From JABDDM01 sp038240295 (GTDB lineage: Bacteria > Bacteroidota > Ignavibacteria > Palsa-1295): a stretch of 24,017 nucleotides of DNA. Positions 7,345 to 15,940 of this stretch are shown here, piece after piece. The stretch's first letter is position 1; every line of letters starts with the position of its first letter. The stretch is from positions 1 through 24,017 of the forward strand of contig JBBSDW010000032.1 in the NCBI GenBank assembly GCA_038240295.1, written 5' to 3'. Position numbers and translations under genes: made by a program. The notes under the pieces are model-generated. The model saw only the letters and a list, made by a program, of their open reading frames with translations. It made no database searches and was not told the DNA's origin.

Positions 7345-8580
7345 ATGCATGTAGGCGAAAATGTGAGGATGGCGCTGACCTCGCTTCGGGTCAACCGAAT
7401 GCGGACGGTGCTGACACTGCTCGGCGTAGTCGTCGGGGTCTTTTCGATCATCGGTGTGATGACTGCGATCGGCGTGCTTAAATCGAGCATCGCCGAAAAT
7501 CTATCTCAGCTCGGATCCGAAACATTCACGGTCAAAAAATATCCGACCATGCAGATGGGCCCGGGCGATTGGGCAAAATACGTGCACCGCAAACCGATCA
7601 CCTACGAAGAGATTCAGCATGTTCGATTAAATACCAAAACTCCGCTTAGCGTTAGCGCAGAGCACACGACTTCACCGCTTACCGTCGCGTTCGGCAACAC
7701 GAAAAGCGATCCTCAATTTTCGATCATCGGCTCGGACGACAATTTTGCGCTTAACCATAATTTTACGATCGATGCCGGAAGGATGCTGACACGTGAAGAT
7801 GTGCAATATGCGCGCGATGTCTGCGTGCTTGGTCGCGACATCGTCAACGAGATCTTCAAAGGCAATTTGAATCCGGTCGGGCAAACCGTCCAGCTTAACT
7901 CGCGGCCTTATCTTGTTATTGGCACCTTCGAAGCAAAAGGCGGCGGGAGCGGTGCTTCGCAGGATGGGATTGCGCTCATCCCGGTAACCAACGAAGAAAA
8001 ATATTTTACCGACCAGCAGTCCGCCTCACTTACAATGACGGTACGTGCGCATTCCCAAAACGATCTTGAAACAACGGAGGACGAAGTGATCGGTGCGATG
8101 CGGGCCGCTCGTGCAGTGAAGCCGGGCTCGGATAATGATTTCGAACTCGAAACAAATTCGAGCCTCATCACGCAATTCAATGATTTTTCTAAATACGTAT
8201 TCTACGCGAGCATTGGTATCAGCGCCATCGCGCTACTCGCCGCAAGCATCGGCATTATGAATATCATGCTCGTTGCCGTCAGCGAGCGAACGAAGGAGAT
8301 CGGCATTCGTAAGGCGCTCGGCGCAACGCGCTCGGATATTGTAGGTCAGTTCTTGACTGAAGCTGTCGTGCTCTGTGAGATCGGCGGATTCATCGGGATC
8401 GCACTCGGTATCGGACTCGGCAATCTTATCGCACTTCTGCAACACTCATCGGTTTTCATTCCCTACGATTGGGTAGTGATCGGCCTCGCGGTCTACTCGC
8501 TGGTAGGAGTGGTTTTCGGGCTCTACCCAGCCATGAAGGCAGCACGAATGTCCCCGATCGACGCATTGCGATTCGAATGA
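7345..8580 (+). CDS. MacB-type ABC permease 2
   Basis: The 411-residue paralogue of the preceding permease has the same plan: an N-terminal helix (about residues 20-45, VLTLLGVVVGVFSIIGVM), a periplasmic MacB_PCD domain, and three C-terminal helices. Its coupling segment is VSERTKEIGIRKALGATRSD and its end is SPIDALRFE. It starts 23 nt after the first permease gene. The pair most likely arose by duplication and now supplies the two halves of one transporter. The periplasmic domains differ clearly, for instance the Gly-rich KGGGSGASQ loop near residue 200 here. This is the last gene of the operon; a SIMPL gene on the other strand converges on it with 78 nt between. Confidence 0.93.
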   Translation: MHVGENVRMALTSLRVNRMRTVLTLLGVVVGVFSIIGVMTAIGVLKSSIAENLSQLGSETFTVKKYPTMQMGPGDWAKYVHRKPITYEEIQHVRLNTKTPLSVSAEHTTSPLTVAFGNTKSDPQFSIIGSDDNFALNHNFTIDAGRMLTREDVQYARDVCVLGRDIVNEIFKGNLNPVGQTVQLNSRPYLVIGTFEAKGGGSGASQDGIALIPVTNEEKYFTDQQSASLTMTVRAHSQNDLETTEDEVIGAMRAARAVKPGSDNDFELETNSSLITQFNDFSKYVFYASIGISAIALLAASIGIMNIMLVAVSERTKEIGIRKALGATRSDIVGQFLTEAVVLCEIGGFIGIALGIGLGNLIALLQHSSVFIPYDWVVIGLAVYSLVGVVFGLYPAMKAARMSPIDALRFE

Positions 8581-8658
8581 CCCAGGATATTCGTCCCATA
8601 TAAAGACCCATTAGTCCATGGCAAAGCTGGTACCACTGAAAGCTGTTGCAAAGAATTG

Positions 8659-9438
8659 TTAATCCACCGAGAACTCAAGCTTCACCGAGATCGAAGCGGT
8701 CTTTCCTTTTGAGGTCGTATTGAATGCGCCTCCGGAGGTGTATTCGTCGCTGGAATTTTGTCCGGTGATCTGGAAGATACCCATCGACGCATTTCGAAGT
8801 TTACCAAGATCGGCGTGTGCGTTGCTCGTGATCTTTTCGGCCCGGTTGCGAGCATCGGCAGTTGCATTCGAGAGCATCTGAATCTTGAGGGCAGCGAGCT
8901 TCGTATAATAGTAACTTGGAGCATCCGAGTTGAACTCGACACCCTGATCGATCAGCTCCGTTACTTCGCGCGATACCTTTTCTATTTTCTCAACTTCATT
9001 TGACTCGATCTTGACCGATTGCGTCAGCGTAAAACCATCGGGAACCTCGGTGTCGTCTTCCGTACCGTCTTTTTTGATCGTCCTGATCGTACGGGTATCG
9101 TTATGAATATCGACAGATGAAAAAACGATTTGCGCCTGGTTAACGCCTTTGCCAATCAGGTAATTTTTGATGAGATCGGCGTTATGCTTCAAGCCATCAT
9201 AGGCTTCCCTGACTGCAGCGCCATGCTGGTGAAACGAGCCACTCCAGACGATTAGATCCGATTGGAAATCCTGCGTCGCGGAGCCGGTTACGTTGATCAC
9301 ATATTCCTGCGTCGGATGACTTTTTTTCCAGGCACCGGAAAGAAGAGCGGCTGCGATGACAACTGCTATTGCAACGAACAACGCGCCGAGCGCCGACTTT
9401 GCTGTCGATTGATAATTGGTTTGATGCGAGTTTTCCAT
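8659..9438 (-). CDS. SIMPL (DUF541) domain protein, membrane-anchored
   Basis: The 259-residue product has an uncleaved N-terminal membrane helix (about residues 15-35) and then a SIMPL/DUF541 domain. Recognisable features are VTGSATQDFQSDLIVW near residue 50, the long helices with ALKIQMLSNATADARNRAEKI, and a C-terminal beta strand ending VKLEFSVD. SIMPL proteins are periplasmic or surface proteins of poorly defined role; members are linked to oxidative-stress tolerance (YggE) and, in animals, to IRAK signalling. It stands alone on the minus strand between the efflux operon and lnt, so context says little. The ATG at 9438 has no Shine-Dalgarno sequence but lies 23 nt after a TATCTTTG promoter-like box. 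Confidence 0.88.
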   Translation of the reverse strand: MENSHQTNYQSTAKSALGALFVAIAVVIAAALLSGAWKKSHPTQEYVINVTGSATQDFQSDLIVWSGSFHQHGAAVREAYDGLKHNADLIKNYLIGKGVNQAQIVFSSVDIHNDTRTIRTIKKDGTEDDTEVPDGFTLTQSVKIESNEVEKIEKVSREVTELIDQGVEFNSDAPSYYYTKLAALKIQMLSNATADARNRAEKITSNAHADLGKLRNASMGIFQITGQNSSDEYTSGGAFNTTSKGKTASISVKLEFSVD

Positions 9439-9460
9439 AAGGCGTGAAGAAGAGTGTGAA

Positions 9461-9491
9461 CAAAGATACCTGCCGTTTGCCGGTGTCTTTG
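9461..9491 (-). promoter_or_regulatory. TAnnTTTG box and 10-bp dyad upstream of the SIMPL gene
   Basis: On the minus strand TATCTTTG (9461-9468) matches the TAnnTTTG box of Bacteroidota promoters exactly and lies 23 nt upstream of the SIMPL start. It forms one arm of a 10-bp inverted repeat (CAAAGATACC at 9461-9470, GGTGTCTTTG at 9482-9491), which pairs fully if one U-G wobble is allowed, with an 11-nt loop. A TTTG lies further upstream but 23 nt from the box, longer than the usual spacing. This may be an operator or a leader hairpin. Confidence 0.35.
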
Positions 9492-9683
9492 CAAAACCTG
9501 ATTGCTCAGGCGCAAAAAATTAGCTTCGTTCGTACCTGGAAGAAGGGACTGACAAAACCCGCAGAAGCGTGAGTTTGCAAAAAGACCAGAGCAACCATCT
9601 CGCAAGTCTCTCTACGGCATCTCGAATTCACAACCGTCTATTTACAACCACATATTTCATTTCAAAGACGGCGAAAGATTCAA

Positions 9684-9715
9684 CGTGTTTCAGTGTTTCT
9701 GAAAGACTGAACACG
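9684..9715 (+). promoter_or_regulatory. Hairpin in the leader of lnt
   Basis: CGTGTTTCAGT (9684-9694) pairs with ACTGAACACG (9706-9715), leaving one bulged T; a short TTTC/GAAA pairing can form within the loop. The hairpin ends 11 nt before the lnt ATG, and no Shine-Dalgarno sequence lies between. It is not followed by a T run, so termination is unlikely. It could affect translation initiation or be a protein-binding dyad. Confidence 0.3.
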
Positions 9716-9726
9716 TAGATTTGTAG

Positions 9727-11421
9727 ATGCAAAAACCCCGCCTTCGTTTTTCCCGAGAGTATACGCTTGCGATCTTGTCGGGTGCGTTACTCGGATTCGC
9801 CTTCCCGCCGTATGGAATCGTCTCTGGATTTTTTGCATTTTTCGGACTTGTGCCGCTACTCCTCGCACTCCAAAAGACGACACGGTTTCGCGATGCGCTT
9901 CGCATTGCATGGGTCGGGATGTTCGTCTTCGGACTTGTCGCGACGTACTGGGTCGGAGGTTGGAACGGTGAAGGGGATGTCGATGGCTTCCTGATGTTCG
10001 GCGGTGTATTGCTGATGCTCGTGCATCCGTTTTTTCTTGTCGTGCCCATCCTGCTATTCGACATCACCCGCCGGCGATTTGGTCTCACCTGGGCGTTGAT
10101 CGGCCTGCCGATCTTTTACGCCGGCTTCGAATATTTTCATTCGTTCGGAGATCTCTCGTTTCCCTGGCTCTCGCTTTACAATACGCAGACGTACAATACG
10201 GCCTTCATTCAATTCATCGAACTGACCGGGCCCTACGCGCTCACGATGCTGCTCGTTGCCGTAAATATCTTGTTGTTCCTGCTCGTGATTCACAAGCGCG
10301 GACCGAAACAGGTCGGCATCATCGGTGCCGCACTCGTTGCACTCATCGGCATGCCGTATCTTTTTGGTAATCACGTTCTCAATGAGCATGAACGTGTGAC
10401 AAAGGCGATCACGATGACCGTTCTGCAGCCAAACATTAATCCATGGGCAAAATGGCAGGCAGATGAAAATCGGGTGATGGATACAAACTTTATCGCAACC
10501 CGTCGCGCGATCGCGGATGCCAACAGCACTACACAACTTCTCATCTGGCCCGAGACCGCGATCCCCTTTGCGATCACGTCGCCTACCGAGAGCTATCATT
10601 ATGATATCTTCAACCGATTTCTCGATAGCGTCCGGTTGGCGATTATTACCGGCTTCCCCGACATGGAGTTTTACATGTCCGGGCAATCGGTACCCGCAGA
10701 TGCAAAGCCTACCCGCACCGAAGGCGTCAGTTATCGAAGCTGGAATTCTGCGTTGCTTGACTATCGTGACGATCACGGCCGCCACATCGAGCGCTATCAT
10801 AAGCAGGTACTTGTCCCGCTCGGCGAGCATGTTCCGTTCATTGATGAATTCCCGATCTTTGGTAAGATCTTTAGCTGGACGGTCGGAATGGGAAGCTGGA
10901 ACCGCGGCATGGGCTATGATCTGCTGCGGCTACCGATGGGGGAGAACTGGCGAAACACGAGGGATACTGCGGTGCTCTCGACGCTCATTTGTTATGAGTC
11001 GATCTACCCAAGTTTCGTGCGGCATTTTGTCGATGGCGGTGCCGAAGCGTTGATCATCATCACGAATGACGGCTGGTACGGCAAAAGCCCTGGCCCATTC
11101 CAGCACGATCAGTTTGCAGTGTTGCGCGCTGTGGAGAACCGGCGCTGGATCGCGCGCTCCGCGAACACGGGGATCTCGAGCTTCATCGATGACAAAGGCC
11201 GCTTCATTGCGCAAAGTCCGCTCTTCGAACAAACATCACTTACGCAACGAGTGCCACTCTTAGATCAGAAAACATTTTACTCTGAATATGGCGACTTCAT
11301 TGCGATTCCAGCGACGTGGCTATCTGCAGCAATCGCGATGTTTTATTTTATAACCTGGGTCATCGCCACACGAAAGCGAAGACGAAATAAAACTACAGTG
11401 GCGCAATCGTTATCGACCTGA
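9727..11421 (+). CDS. lnt: Apolipoprotein N-acyltransferase
   Basis: Lnt transfers a third acyl chain to the N-terminal cysteine of lipoproteins in the inner membrane, the last step of their maturation in Gram-negative bacteria. The 564-residue product has an N-terminal block of about six membrane helices (residues 12-215) and a periplasmic carbon-nitrogen hydrolase domain (about 225-510). It ends with one more helix (about 525-550) and a basic tail. The catalytic triad is visible as E276 (WPETAIPF), K359 (YHKQVLVPLGEHVPF) and C422 (ICYESIYPS), and NDGWYGKSPGPFQH follows as in known Lnt. It is slightly longer than the Escherichia coli enzyme. It starts 12 nt after a leader hairpin and is followed after only 2 nt by a DUF72 gene, so the two form an operon. 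Confidence 0.95.
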   Translation: MQKPRLRFSREYTLAILSGALLGFAFPPYGIVSGFFAFFGLVPLLLALQKTTRFRDALRIAWVGMFVFGLVATYWVGGWNGEGDVDGFLMFGGVLLMLVHPFFLVVPILLFDITRRRFGLTWALIGLPIFYAGFEYFHSFGDLSFPWLSLYNTQTYNTAFIQFIELTGPYALTMLLVAVNILLFLLVIHKRGPKQVGIIGAALVALIGMPYLFGNHVLNEHERVTKAITMTVLQPNINPWAKWQADENRVMDTNFIATRRAIADANSTTQLLIWPETAIPFAITSPTESYHYDIFNRFLDSVRLAIITGFPDMEFYMSGQSVPADAKPTRTEGVSYRSWNSALLDYRDDHGRHIERYHKQVLVPLGEHVPFIDEFPIFGKIFSWTVGMGSWNRGMGYDLLRLPMGENWRNTRDTAVLSTLICYESIYPSFVRHFVDGGAEALIIITNDGWYGKSPGPFQHDQFAVLRAVENRRWIARSANTGISSFIDDKGRFIAQSPLFEQTSLTQRVPLLDQKTFYSEYGDFIAIPATWLSAAIAMFYFITWVIATRKRRRNKTTVAQSLST

Positions 11422-11423
11422 GA

Positions 11424-12416
11424 ATGAAGTCGGATACCGCGGAAAACCCAGGCAGCGCATTTGCTCCGCAGATTCACGCTCCCAAACTCGCTGCGCTTGC
11501 CAGACGGGGTATTCATCTTGGCACATCAAGCTGGATCTACGAGGGCTGGCGCAATCAGGTTTACAATCGTGATTACTCCGGTGCGCGCTCTCCATTTTTG
11601 AAAAGCAGATTCCAGAAGGAGTCGCTCGCTGAATTCGCGACCACGTTTCCGACGGTCTGTTTTGACGGCGGCTACTGGCGATTTCCGACATACGATCAGC
11701 TAAAAAAATACGCTAACCAGACTCCCGATAGATTTAAGATGGCGCTGAAGGTCACGGATAGTGTGACATTACGCGAGATCCGTCAGCGGGGTCAACCGGG
11801 CAGCCGCAACACGAGTTATCTCGATCCGGAGACGTTCGTTCGCGGTGTGCTCGAGCCAGCGAAATCTGCACTCGGTGCAAAGCTCGGGCCGATGATCTTT
11901 GAATTCTCGCCCTTCTTTTTTGGTAGCTCTATCGGTCCTGTCGATGGCTACACTCCGCTTGGCTTTGTCAAAGATCTGCATCAGTTCTTCGAGCGCATTC
12001 CAGCCGAAGGGAATTACGCAGTTGAAGTTCGCGATCCTGTGTTGATCGATCCTGAGTTTAATCGCTATCTCGATTGCCTGAATTATCATGGCGTCTCACA
12101 TGTGCTCAGCGAGCAAACATGGATGCCACCGCTCGAAGAGCAATTGAAGGTGCCGCGAATTCTCACGGCCGATTTTGCAGTTGTTCGTGCACTTGTCCGC
12201 GCCGGTGTCAAGCATAACGAAGCCGTCGAAGAATTTCAACCCTACGATCGCACACAACTTTTGCTTCCCGGCATGCGCCGCGCGATCAGCGATCTCATCA
12301 TCAATCAACTCCAATTCGAGCGGCAGTTATATGCCTATGTCAATAACCGCGCAGAAGGCAACGCACCGAATACGATCGCAGGGGTGCTGGAGCTGTTGAA
12401 TGAGTATGATCTATGA
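11424..12416 (+). CDS. DUF72 (YecE-like) protein
   Basis: The 330-residue protein belongs to DUF72 (PF01904), a TIM-barrel family without an agreed biochemical function. The signature start of the barrel is GIHLGTSSWIYEGW (residues 29-42). The remaining family features are AEFATTFPTVCFDGGYWRFP, the FKMALKVTD strand, FEFSPFFFG, and NYAVEVRDPVLID near residue 195. The C-terminal part (PNTIAGVLELLNEYDL) is typical of the family. It carries about 28 extra polar residues before the barrel. It starts 2 nt after the lnt stop. A second, more divergent DUF72 protein is encoded 3.5 kb away between two DNA polymerase genes, so this copy may be related to it functionally or may simply be carried in the lnt operon. 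Confidence 0.88.
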   Translation: MKSDTAENPGSAFAPQIHAPKLAALARRGIHLGTSSWIYEGWRNQVYNRDYSGARSPFLKSRFQKESLAEFATTFPTVCFDGGYWRFPTYDQLKKYANQTPDRFKMALKVTDSVTLREIRQRGQPGSRNTSYLDPETFVRGVLEPAKSALGAKLGPMIFEFSPFFFGSSIGPVDGYTPLGFVKDLHQFFERIPAEGNYAVEVRDPVLIDPEFNRYLDCLNYHGVSHVLSEQTWMPPLEEQLKVPRILTADFAVVRALVRAGVKHNEAVEEFQPYDRTQLLLPGMRRAISDLIINQLQFERQLYAYVNNRAEGNAPNTIAGVLELLNEYDL

Positions 12417-12420
12417 TGGG

Positions 12421-12656
12421 GTGTCGGGTGTCAGAAGTGCGGTGTCGGGTATCCGGTTTCGGGTGTCAGAAGTGCGGTTCACCACGCAAGCATTTCAATA
12501 TTCCGTCATTGCGAACAGAGGTCGAAGCGAAGCGTAGACCGGAGTGAAGCAATCTGTTGGCGCGGGGCTGACTTTCGCGAAAGCGCGATAGATGCCCGCG
12601 CAATCACGAAGCGGGTCAGGTGTCAGGTGTCAGGTGTCGGGTGTCGGGTGTCGGAC
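12421..12656 (+). repeat. Forward heptad repeats (GGTGTCR) with interspersed repeat
   Basis: Directly after the DUF72 stop there is a run of imperfect GGTGTCG/A units. It includes an identical 19-bp sequence, CGGGTGTCAGAAGTGCGGT, at 12425-12443 and 12460-12478. A tight array of five perfect units lies at 12619-12653 (two GGTGTCA, then three GGTGTCG). No gene lies between 12417 and 12779. Such period-7 repeats recall the short tandemly repeated heptanucleotides known from cyanobacteria; whether they are related is unknown. Confidence 0.8.
12504..12556. repeat. Dispersed repeat of the CGTCATTGCGA...GAAGCAATCT type
   Basis: The segment begins CGTCATTGCGAACAGAGG and ends GAGTGAAGCAATCT. This is the form of a short intergenic repeat seen in many environmental genomes (CGTCATTGCGAG...CGAAGCAATCT). 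It sits between two blocks of heptad repeats and is itself non-coding. Recognition is from memory of the pattern, not from a search. Confidence 0.6.
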
Positions 12657-12723
12657 GTGGTGGCTCCATTCCACTTCGACTGCGATCGGAATGACAAAAT
12701 AGTGAAATGCATGCATTGTGACC

Positions 12724-12810
12724 TAACACCCGACACCAAACACCCGACACCTGACACCCAACACGCATCGTTACCGCACCTACGACACCTGACACCCGAC
12801 ACCCGATACC
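12724..12810 (-). repeat. Reverse heptad repeats (complement of GGTGTCR) entering dnaE
   Basis: The same heptad appears in the opposite orientation: six units at 12724-12765 (such as CGACACC, TGACACC, AAACACC) and four units at 12783-12810. Together with the forward array at 12619-12653 they form a large imperfect inverted repeat around a spacer of about 70 nt. The last four units lie inside the dnaE reading frame and encode its C-terminal residues. Confidence 0.85.
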
Positions 12811-15800
12811 CCTCCCCTGAATTCCAATCGCTCGATACGCTTTGCTTCGATCGTTGGGACATCGAAGCTTTCTGCAACACGTCCTGTGATCCGCACTGCT
12901 TCGGCAAGCGTGATCGCGGTGTAAAAATTGCGAAGAACATCGGGCCAGACTACGACATCCATCATGTCGAGATCGTCCGAAACATTCAGCATGAGCATTC
13001 GGTCGCCGCGCTTCGTGTGCGTTGTCTTCGAAGCCGAAATATGACCGATGATCGTGACATCCTTTCCAACGCGATCTTTTAATTGATCGGATTTTGTAAC
13101 AGGACTTCGCGCTGAAGCTTCATGCACGCGAAGAAAATCATAGGGATGATTCGTCACCGAAAAACCGAGATGCTTCCGCTCCTGCTGAAACATATAGAGC
13201 GGGTCGTACTGGCTTAACGTTGTCAGATCGTACGTTTGAGCGATTGCCGGCATTTCAAGATTGAGATGCAAACCCCGATTTTGCGCTTTGCCTTTTCCGC
13301 CATGCAATAATCCGCGCACGATCATCTGCGCTTCGGCAGGCCGCGGATGGAGGCTTGCGCAGGCTCCAAGTTTGATCAGGAGCGTTGCATCTTCGGGTGT
13401 GACGCCGCTGCGCATTGCGAAATCTTCGATCGAACGATAGAGGCCGCTATCGGCGCGATTTGTCAGAAGCCCATCGAGTGAATGCTGCGAAAGATTGCGC
13501 ACACACCTGAATCCCAACCGGATCGTTTTATCTGCTTCGACGCTGTGCCGGAAGCCGCTCAAGTTAATATCGGGCAGCAGCACGCGCACGCCCAACCGCT
13601 TCGCTTCATTGATGTATTCCTGCTGCCGATAAAATCCGCCTTCGTTGTTGAGCACCGAGCACATGAACTCGGCAGGATAATAGACTTTGAGCCACGCTTT
13701 TTGGAAGGAGAGCACTGCATACGAAGCCGAATGCGCTTTGCAGAATGAGTAGCCACCGAAGCTCTCGACCTGCCGCCAGATCTCACTCGCGACCGCATGG
13801 GTAAGTCCCCGTGCGACAGCGCCCTCGATAAATTGCTGCTTGAGATCGCTCATGCGTTCGAACGAACGCGTCTTGCCACTCATCGCTCGCCGCATCAAAT
13901 CGGCTTCGCCATACGAAAGCCCCGCAACTTCATGTGCGACCGTCAGCACGTCCTCCTGGTAGACCATCACGCCATACGTCGATTTCATCAGCTCGCCCAT
14001 TATGGGATGGACATGCGAGCGCTTCGTAGGATCGCGATGGCGCATGATGAATTCCTGCATCATGCCCGACTGCGCTACGCCCGGCCGGATCACCGACGAA
14101 GCCGCAGTAAGATTATCGAACGTATCGGTGCGAAGCTTTCGAAGCAACCCGATCATCGCCGGGGATTCGATATAGAAGCAGCCCTTCGTTCGACCGGTAC
14201 GGATCAACTCTTTCGTCGGTTCATCATTGAATGCAACTTCCGGATCGTCGATCGGCGCACGAAGGCCATAGCGCAATTGAACGAGATCCATCGTATCGCG
14301 AAACGTACCCAGACCGCGCGTCGCAAGAATATCGAGTTTGATAAGCTTCCAGTCGTCGGCCGAAAACATATCCTGCTGCGTGATCGGCACACCGATCGGC
14401 GCCTGCTGGATTGGAGTGTAATTCGTGATCGCACGATCGGCGATCAGCACACCACCCGCGTGAACAGAAAGATGGCGCGGAAAACCTTCGATGCGTGACG
14501 AGAGTCGCATCCAGTCGCGAATATCGGTGAGCTGCTTTTGCTCTGCGAGCAGTTTCGGATCGGCACGCTCCTGCTGCGCATGGATCGTCCGCACGTTTGC
14601 CATTTGCTCATTGATTTCGGCGTCAGAATATCCAAGCGCTTTGCCGACCTCCCGCACCGAGCCGCGATCGCGGTAGGTCTGTACCGTCGCGAGCATCGCC
14701 GACTGTTCGCGGCCATATTTATCGAGGACGTAGTTGATCACTTCGTAGCGGTCGTTCCAGGAAAAGTCGATATCGAAATCGGGCGGCATCTTCCGCGCCG
14801 TATTCATAAAGCGCTCGAAGCGTAGGTCGCAGGCGATCGGATCGACATTCGAAATTCCGAGGCAATACGCGATCATCGAATTTGCACCCGAGCCGCGGCC
14901 AAGCACCGGAAAATTCCTCCGCTTCGCGAAGAGGATCATATCGTGCACAACAAGAAAATAACTTGTCGCTTTCATCATGTTGATCACACCAAGTTCATAT
15001 TCGAACCGGAGGTGATGCACCGATGTCGGATGAGGATAGCGCCACTGGAAGCCTGCTTCGGCAAGCCATTGAAGCGTTGCAATCGGATCATCTACCGGAA
15101 ATCTCCCGAACTTCGCATGCGCAAGATCGAACTCGACATTGCACTGCTCCGCAATCCGCCCCACATTCAAAAATGCTTCTTCGCTAACTCCCGAGAGCAT
15201 TGTGCGAAGCTGTTCTTCCGTTGTGAAGAATTGCGTTGGCGCACCGATCTCCCATTCGGGCAGCGTTGCGGTGGTCGTGTTTGTACCGATGGCCCGAAGC
15301 AGCGCGTGCAGATCATGCTCCGACTTGTTCCGCAGCATCACTGCATTCGTCGCAACGACCGGAATTCTATAATCGCGGCATAGCTCGCGCAGCCGCTTCC
15401 ATTCTCTACGGCCATGCGGTATCAGTTCGATATAAAGCTGACGCCGTTCAAGAAGCGAGGGATTCAGTCGAACGAGTCCTTCGATAAGCGTTGCCGAAGC
15501 CGACATGACGATAAGGTTCTCCGTCGGCGCACTTAGAAACGGCGCGAGCGCATGATACTCCGTGTTCTCTTCGACGATCTCAACTTCGCCCGGCGCGAGA
15601 CTTTCGAGCGTGAGCTTCGGCTTCGTCTGCGGAATATTCGCGAGCACACTCGTGACGATCTCGCAAAGCTCTTTATACCCCGTCGTATTCTTTGCAAGCA
15701 CCACAGCCGATTCATGCCGTGTACGAAGCTCGACACCGATGATCGGCTTGACACATGCCTTCTTTGCCGCGAGATAAAACTCGAGTGCGCCGGTAAGGTT

Positions 15801-15923
15801 GTTCGTATCGGTCATTGCGATCGCGGTCATCTTGTTCGCGGCCGCAAGCAGGGGAAGCTCGCGCGCGGGGATCGTGCCGCGGCTAAACGAATAGAACGAA
15901 TGGCAATGAAGATGGGTGAACAT
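12780..15923 (-). CDS. dnaE2: DnaE2-type error-prone DNA polymerase III alpha subunit
   Basis: The 1047-residue C-family polymerase has an N-terminal PHP domain (HLHCHSFYS, residues 4-12; TDTNNL at 38-43, where a metal-binding histidine found in active PHP domains is absent). The palm carries the catalytic aspartates D384 and D386 (PPDFDIDF) and D531 (IKLDILATRGLGT). Helix-hairpin-helix and OB-fold (about residues 945-1035, beginning GKDVTIIGHISASKT) domains follow. The length and the lack of a tau-binding C-terminus fit DnaE2/ImuC, the translesion polymerase, rather than the replicative DnaE. It is the last gene of a minus-strand operon, 17 nt after a DUF72 gene that overlaps a Y-family polymerase gene. 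AAGGA lies 4 nt before the ATG, one of few visible Shine-Dalgarno sequences here. The last ten or so residues (GVSGVGCQVS) are encoded by heptad repeats and the stop codon lies in the repeat block. Confidence 0.93.
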   Translation of the reverse strand: MFTHLHCHSFYSFSRGTIPARELPLLAAANKMTAIAMTDTNNLTGALEFYLAAKKACVKPIIGVELRTRHESAVVLAKNTTGYKELCEIVTSVLANIPQTKPKLTLESLAPGEVEIVEENTEYHALAPFLSAPTENLIVMSASATLIEGLVRLNPSLLERRQLYIELIPHGRREWKRLRELCRDYRIPVVATNAVMLRNKSEHDLHALLRAIGTNTTTATLPEWEIGAPTQFFTTEEQLRTMLSGVSEEAFLNVGRIAEQCNVEFDLAHAKFGRFPVDDPIATLQWLAEAGFQWRYPHPTSVHHLRFEYELGVINMMKATSYFLVVHDMILFAKRRNFPVLGRGSGANSMIAYCLGISNVDPIACDLRFERFMNTARKMPPDFDIDFSWNDRYEVINYVLDKYGREQSAMLATVQTYRDRGSVREVGKALGYSDAEINEQMANVRTIHAQQERADPKLLAEQKQLTDIRDWMRLSSRIEGFPRHLSVHAGGVLIADRAITNYTPIQQAPIGVPITQQDMFSADDWKLIKLDILATRGLGTFRDTMDLVQLRYGLRAPIDDPEVAFNDEPTKELIRTGRTKGCFYIESPAMIGLLRKLRTDTFDNLTAASSVIRPGVAQSGMMQEFIMRHRDPTKRSHVHPIMGELMKSTYGVMVYQEDVLTVAHEVAGLSYGEADLMRRAMSGKTRSFERMSDLKQQFIEGAVARGLTHAVASEIWRQVESFGGYSFCKAHSASYAVLSFQKAWLKVYYPAEFMCSVLNNEGGFYRQQEYINEAKRLGVRVLLPDINLSGFRHSVEADKTIRLGFRCVRNLSQHSLDGLLTNRADSGLYRSIEDFAMRSGVTPEDATLLIKLGACASLHPRPAEAQMIVRGLLHGGKGKAQNRGLHLNLEMPAIAQTYDLTTLSQYDPLYMFQQERKHLGFSVTNHPYDFLRVHEASARSPVTKSDQLKDRVGKDVTIIGHISASKTTHTKRGDRMLMLNVSDDLDMMDVVVWPDVLRNFYTAITLAEAVRITGRVAESFDVPTIEAKRIERLEFRGGVSGVGCQVS

Positions 15924-15940
15924 TGATCCTTGCAGCGTTG

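Noticed and set aside
8581..8658. Search for a terminator between the convergent permease and SIMPL genes
   Set aside because: No stem-loop with a T run could be found in these 78 nt on either strand.
9366..9605. Minus-strand open frame upstream of the SIMPL gene
   Set aside because: It overlaps the SIMPL gene start in another frame and the promoter region, with no protein-like features.
12421..12810. Repeats considered as a CRISPR array
   Set aside because: The units are 7 bp and contiguous, in both orientations, with no regular unique spacers, and no cas genes are present.
12627..13082. Plus-strand open frame of 151 residues across the heptads and the dnaE end
   Set aside because: Its first half is a translation of heptad repeats (VSGVGCRVSD, PDTKHPTPDT) and its second half is antisense to the DnaE2 OB domain.
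13797..14498. Plus-strand open frame of 233 residues inside dnaE2
   Set aside because: It is antisense to the polymerase core and has no recognisable motifs.
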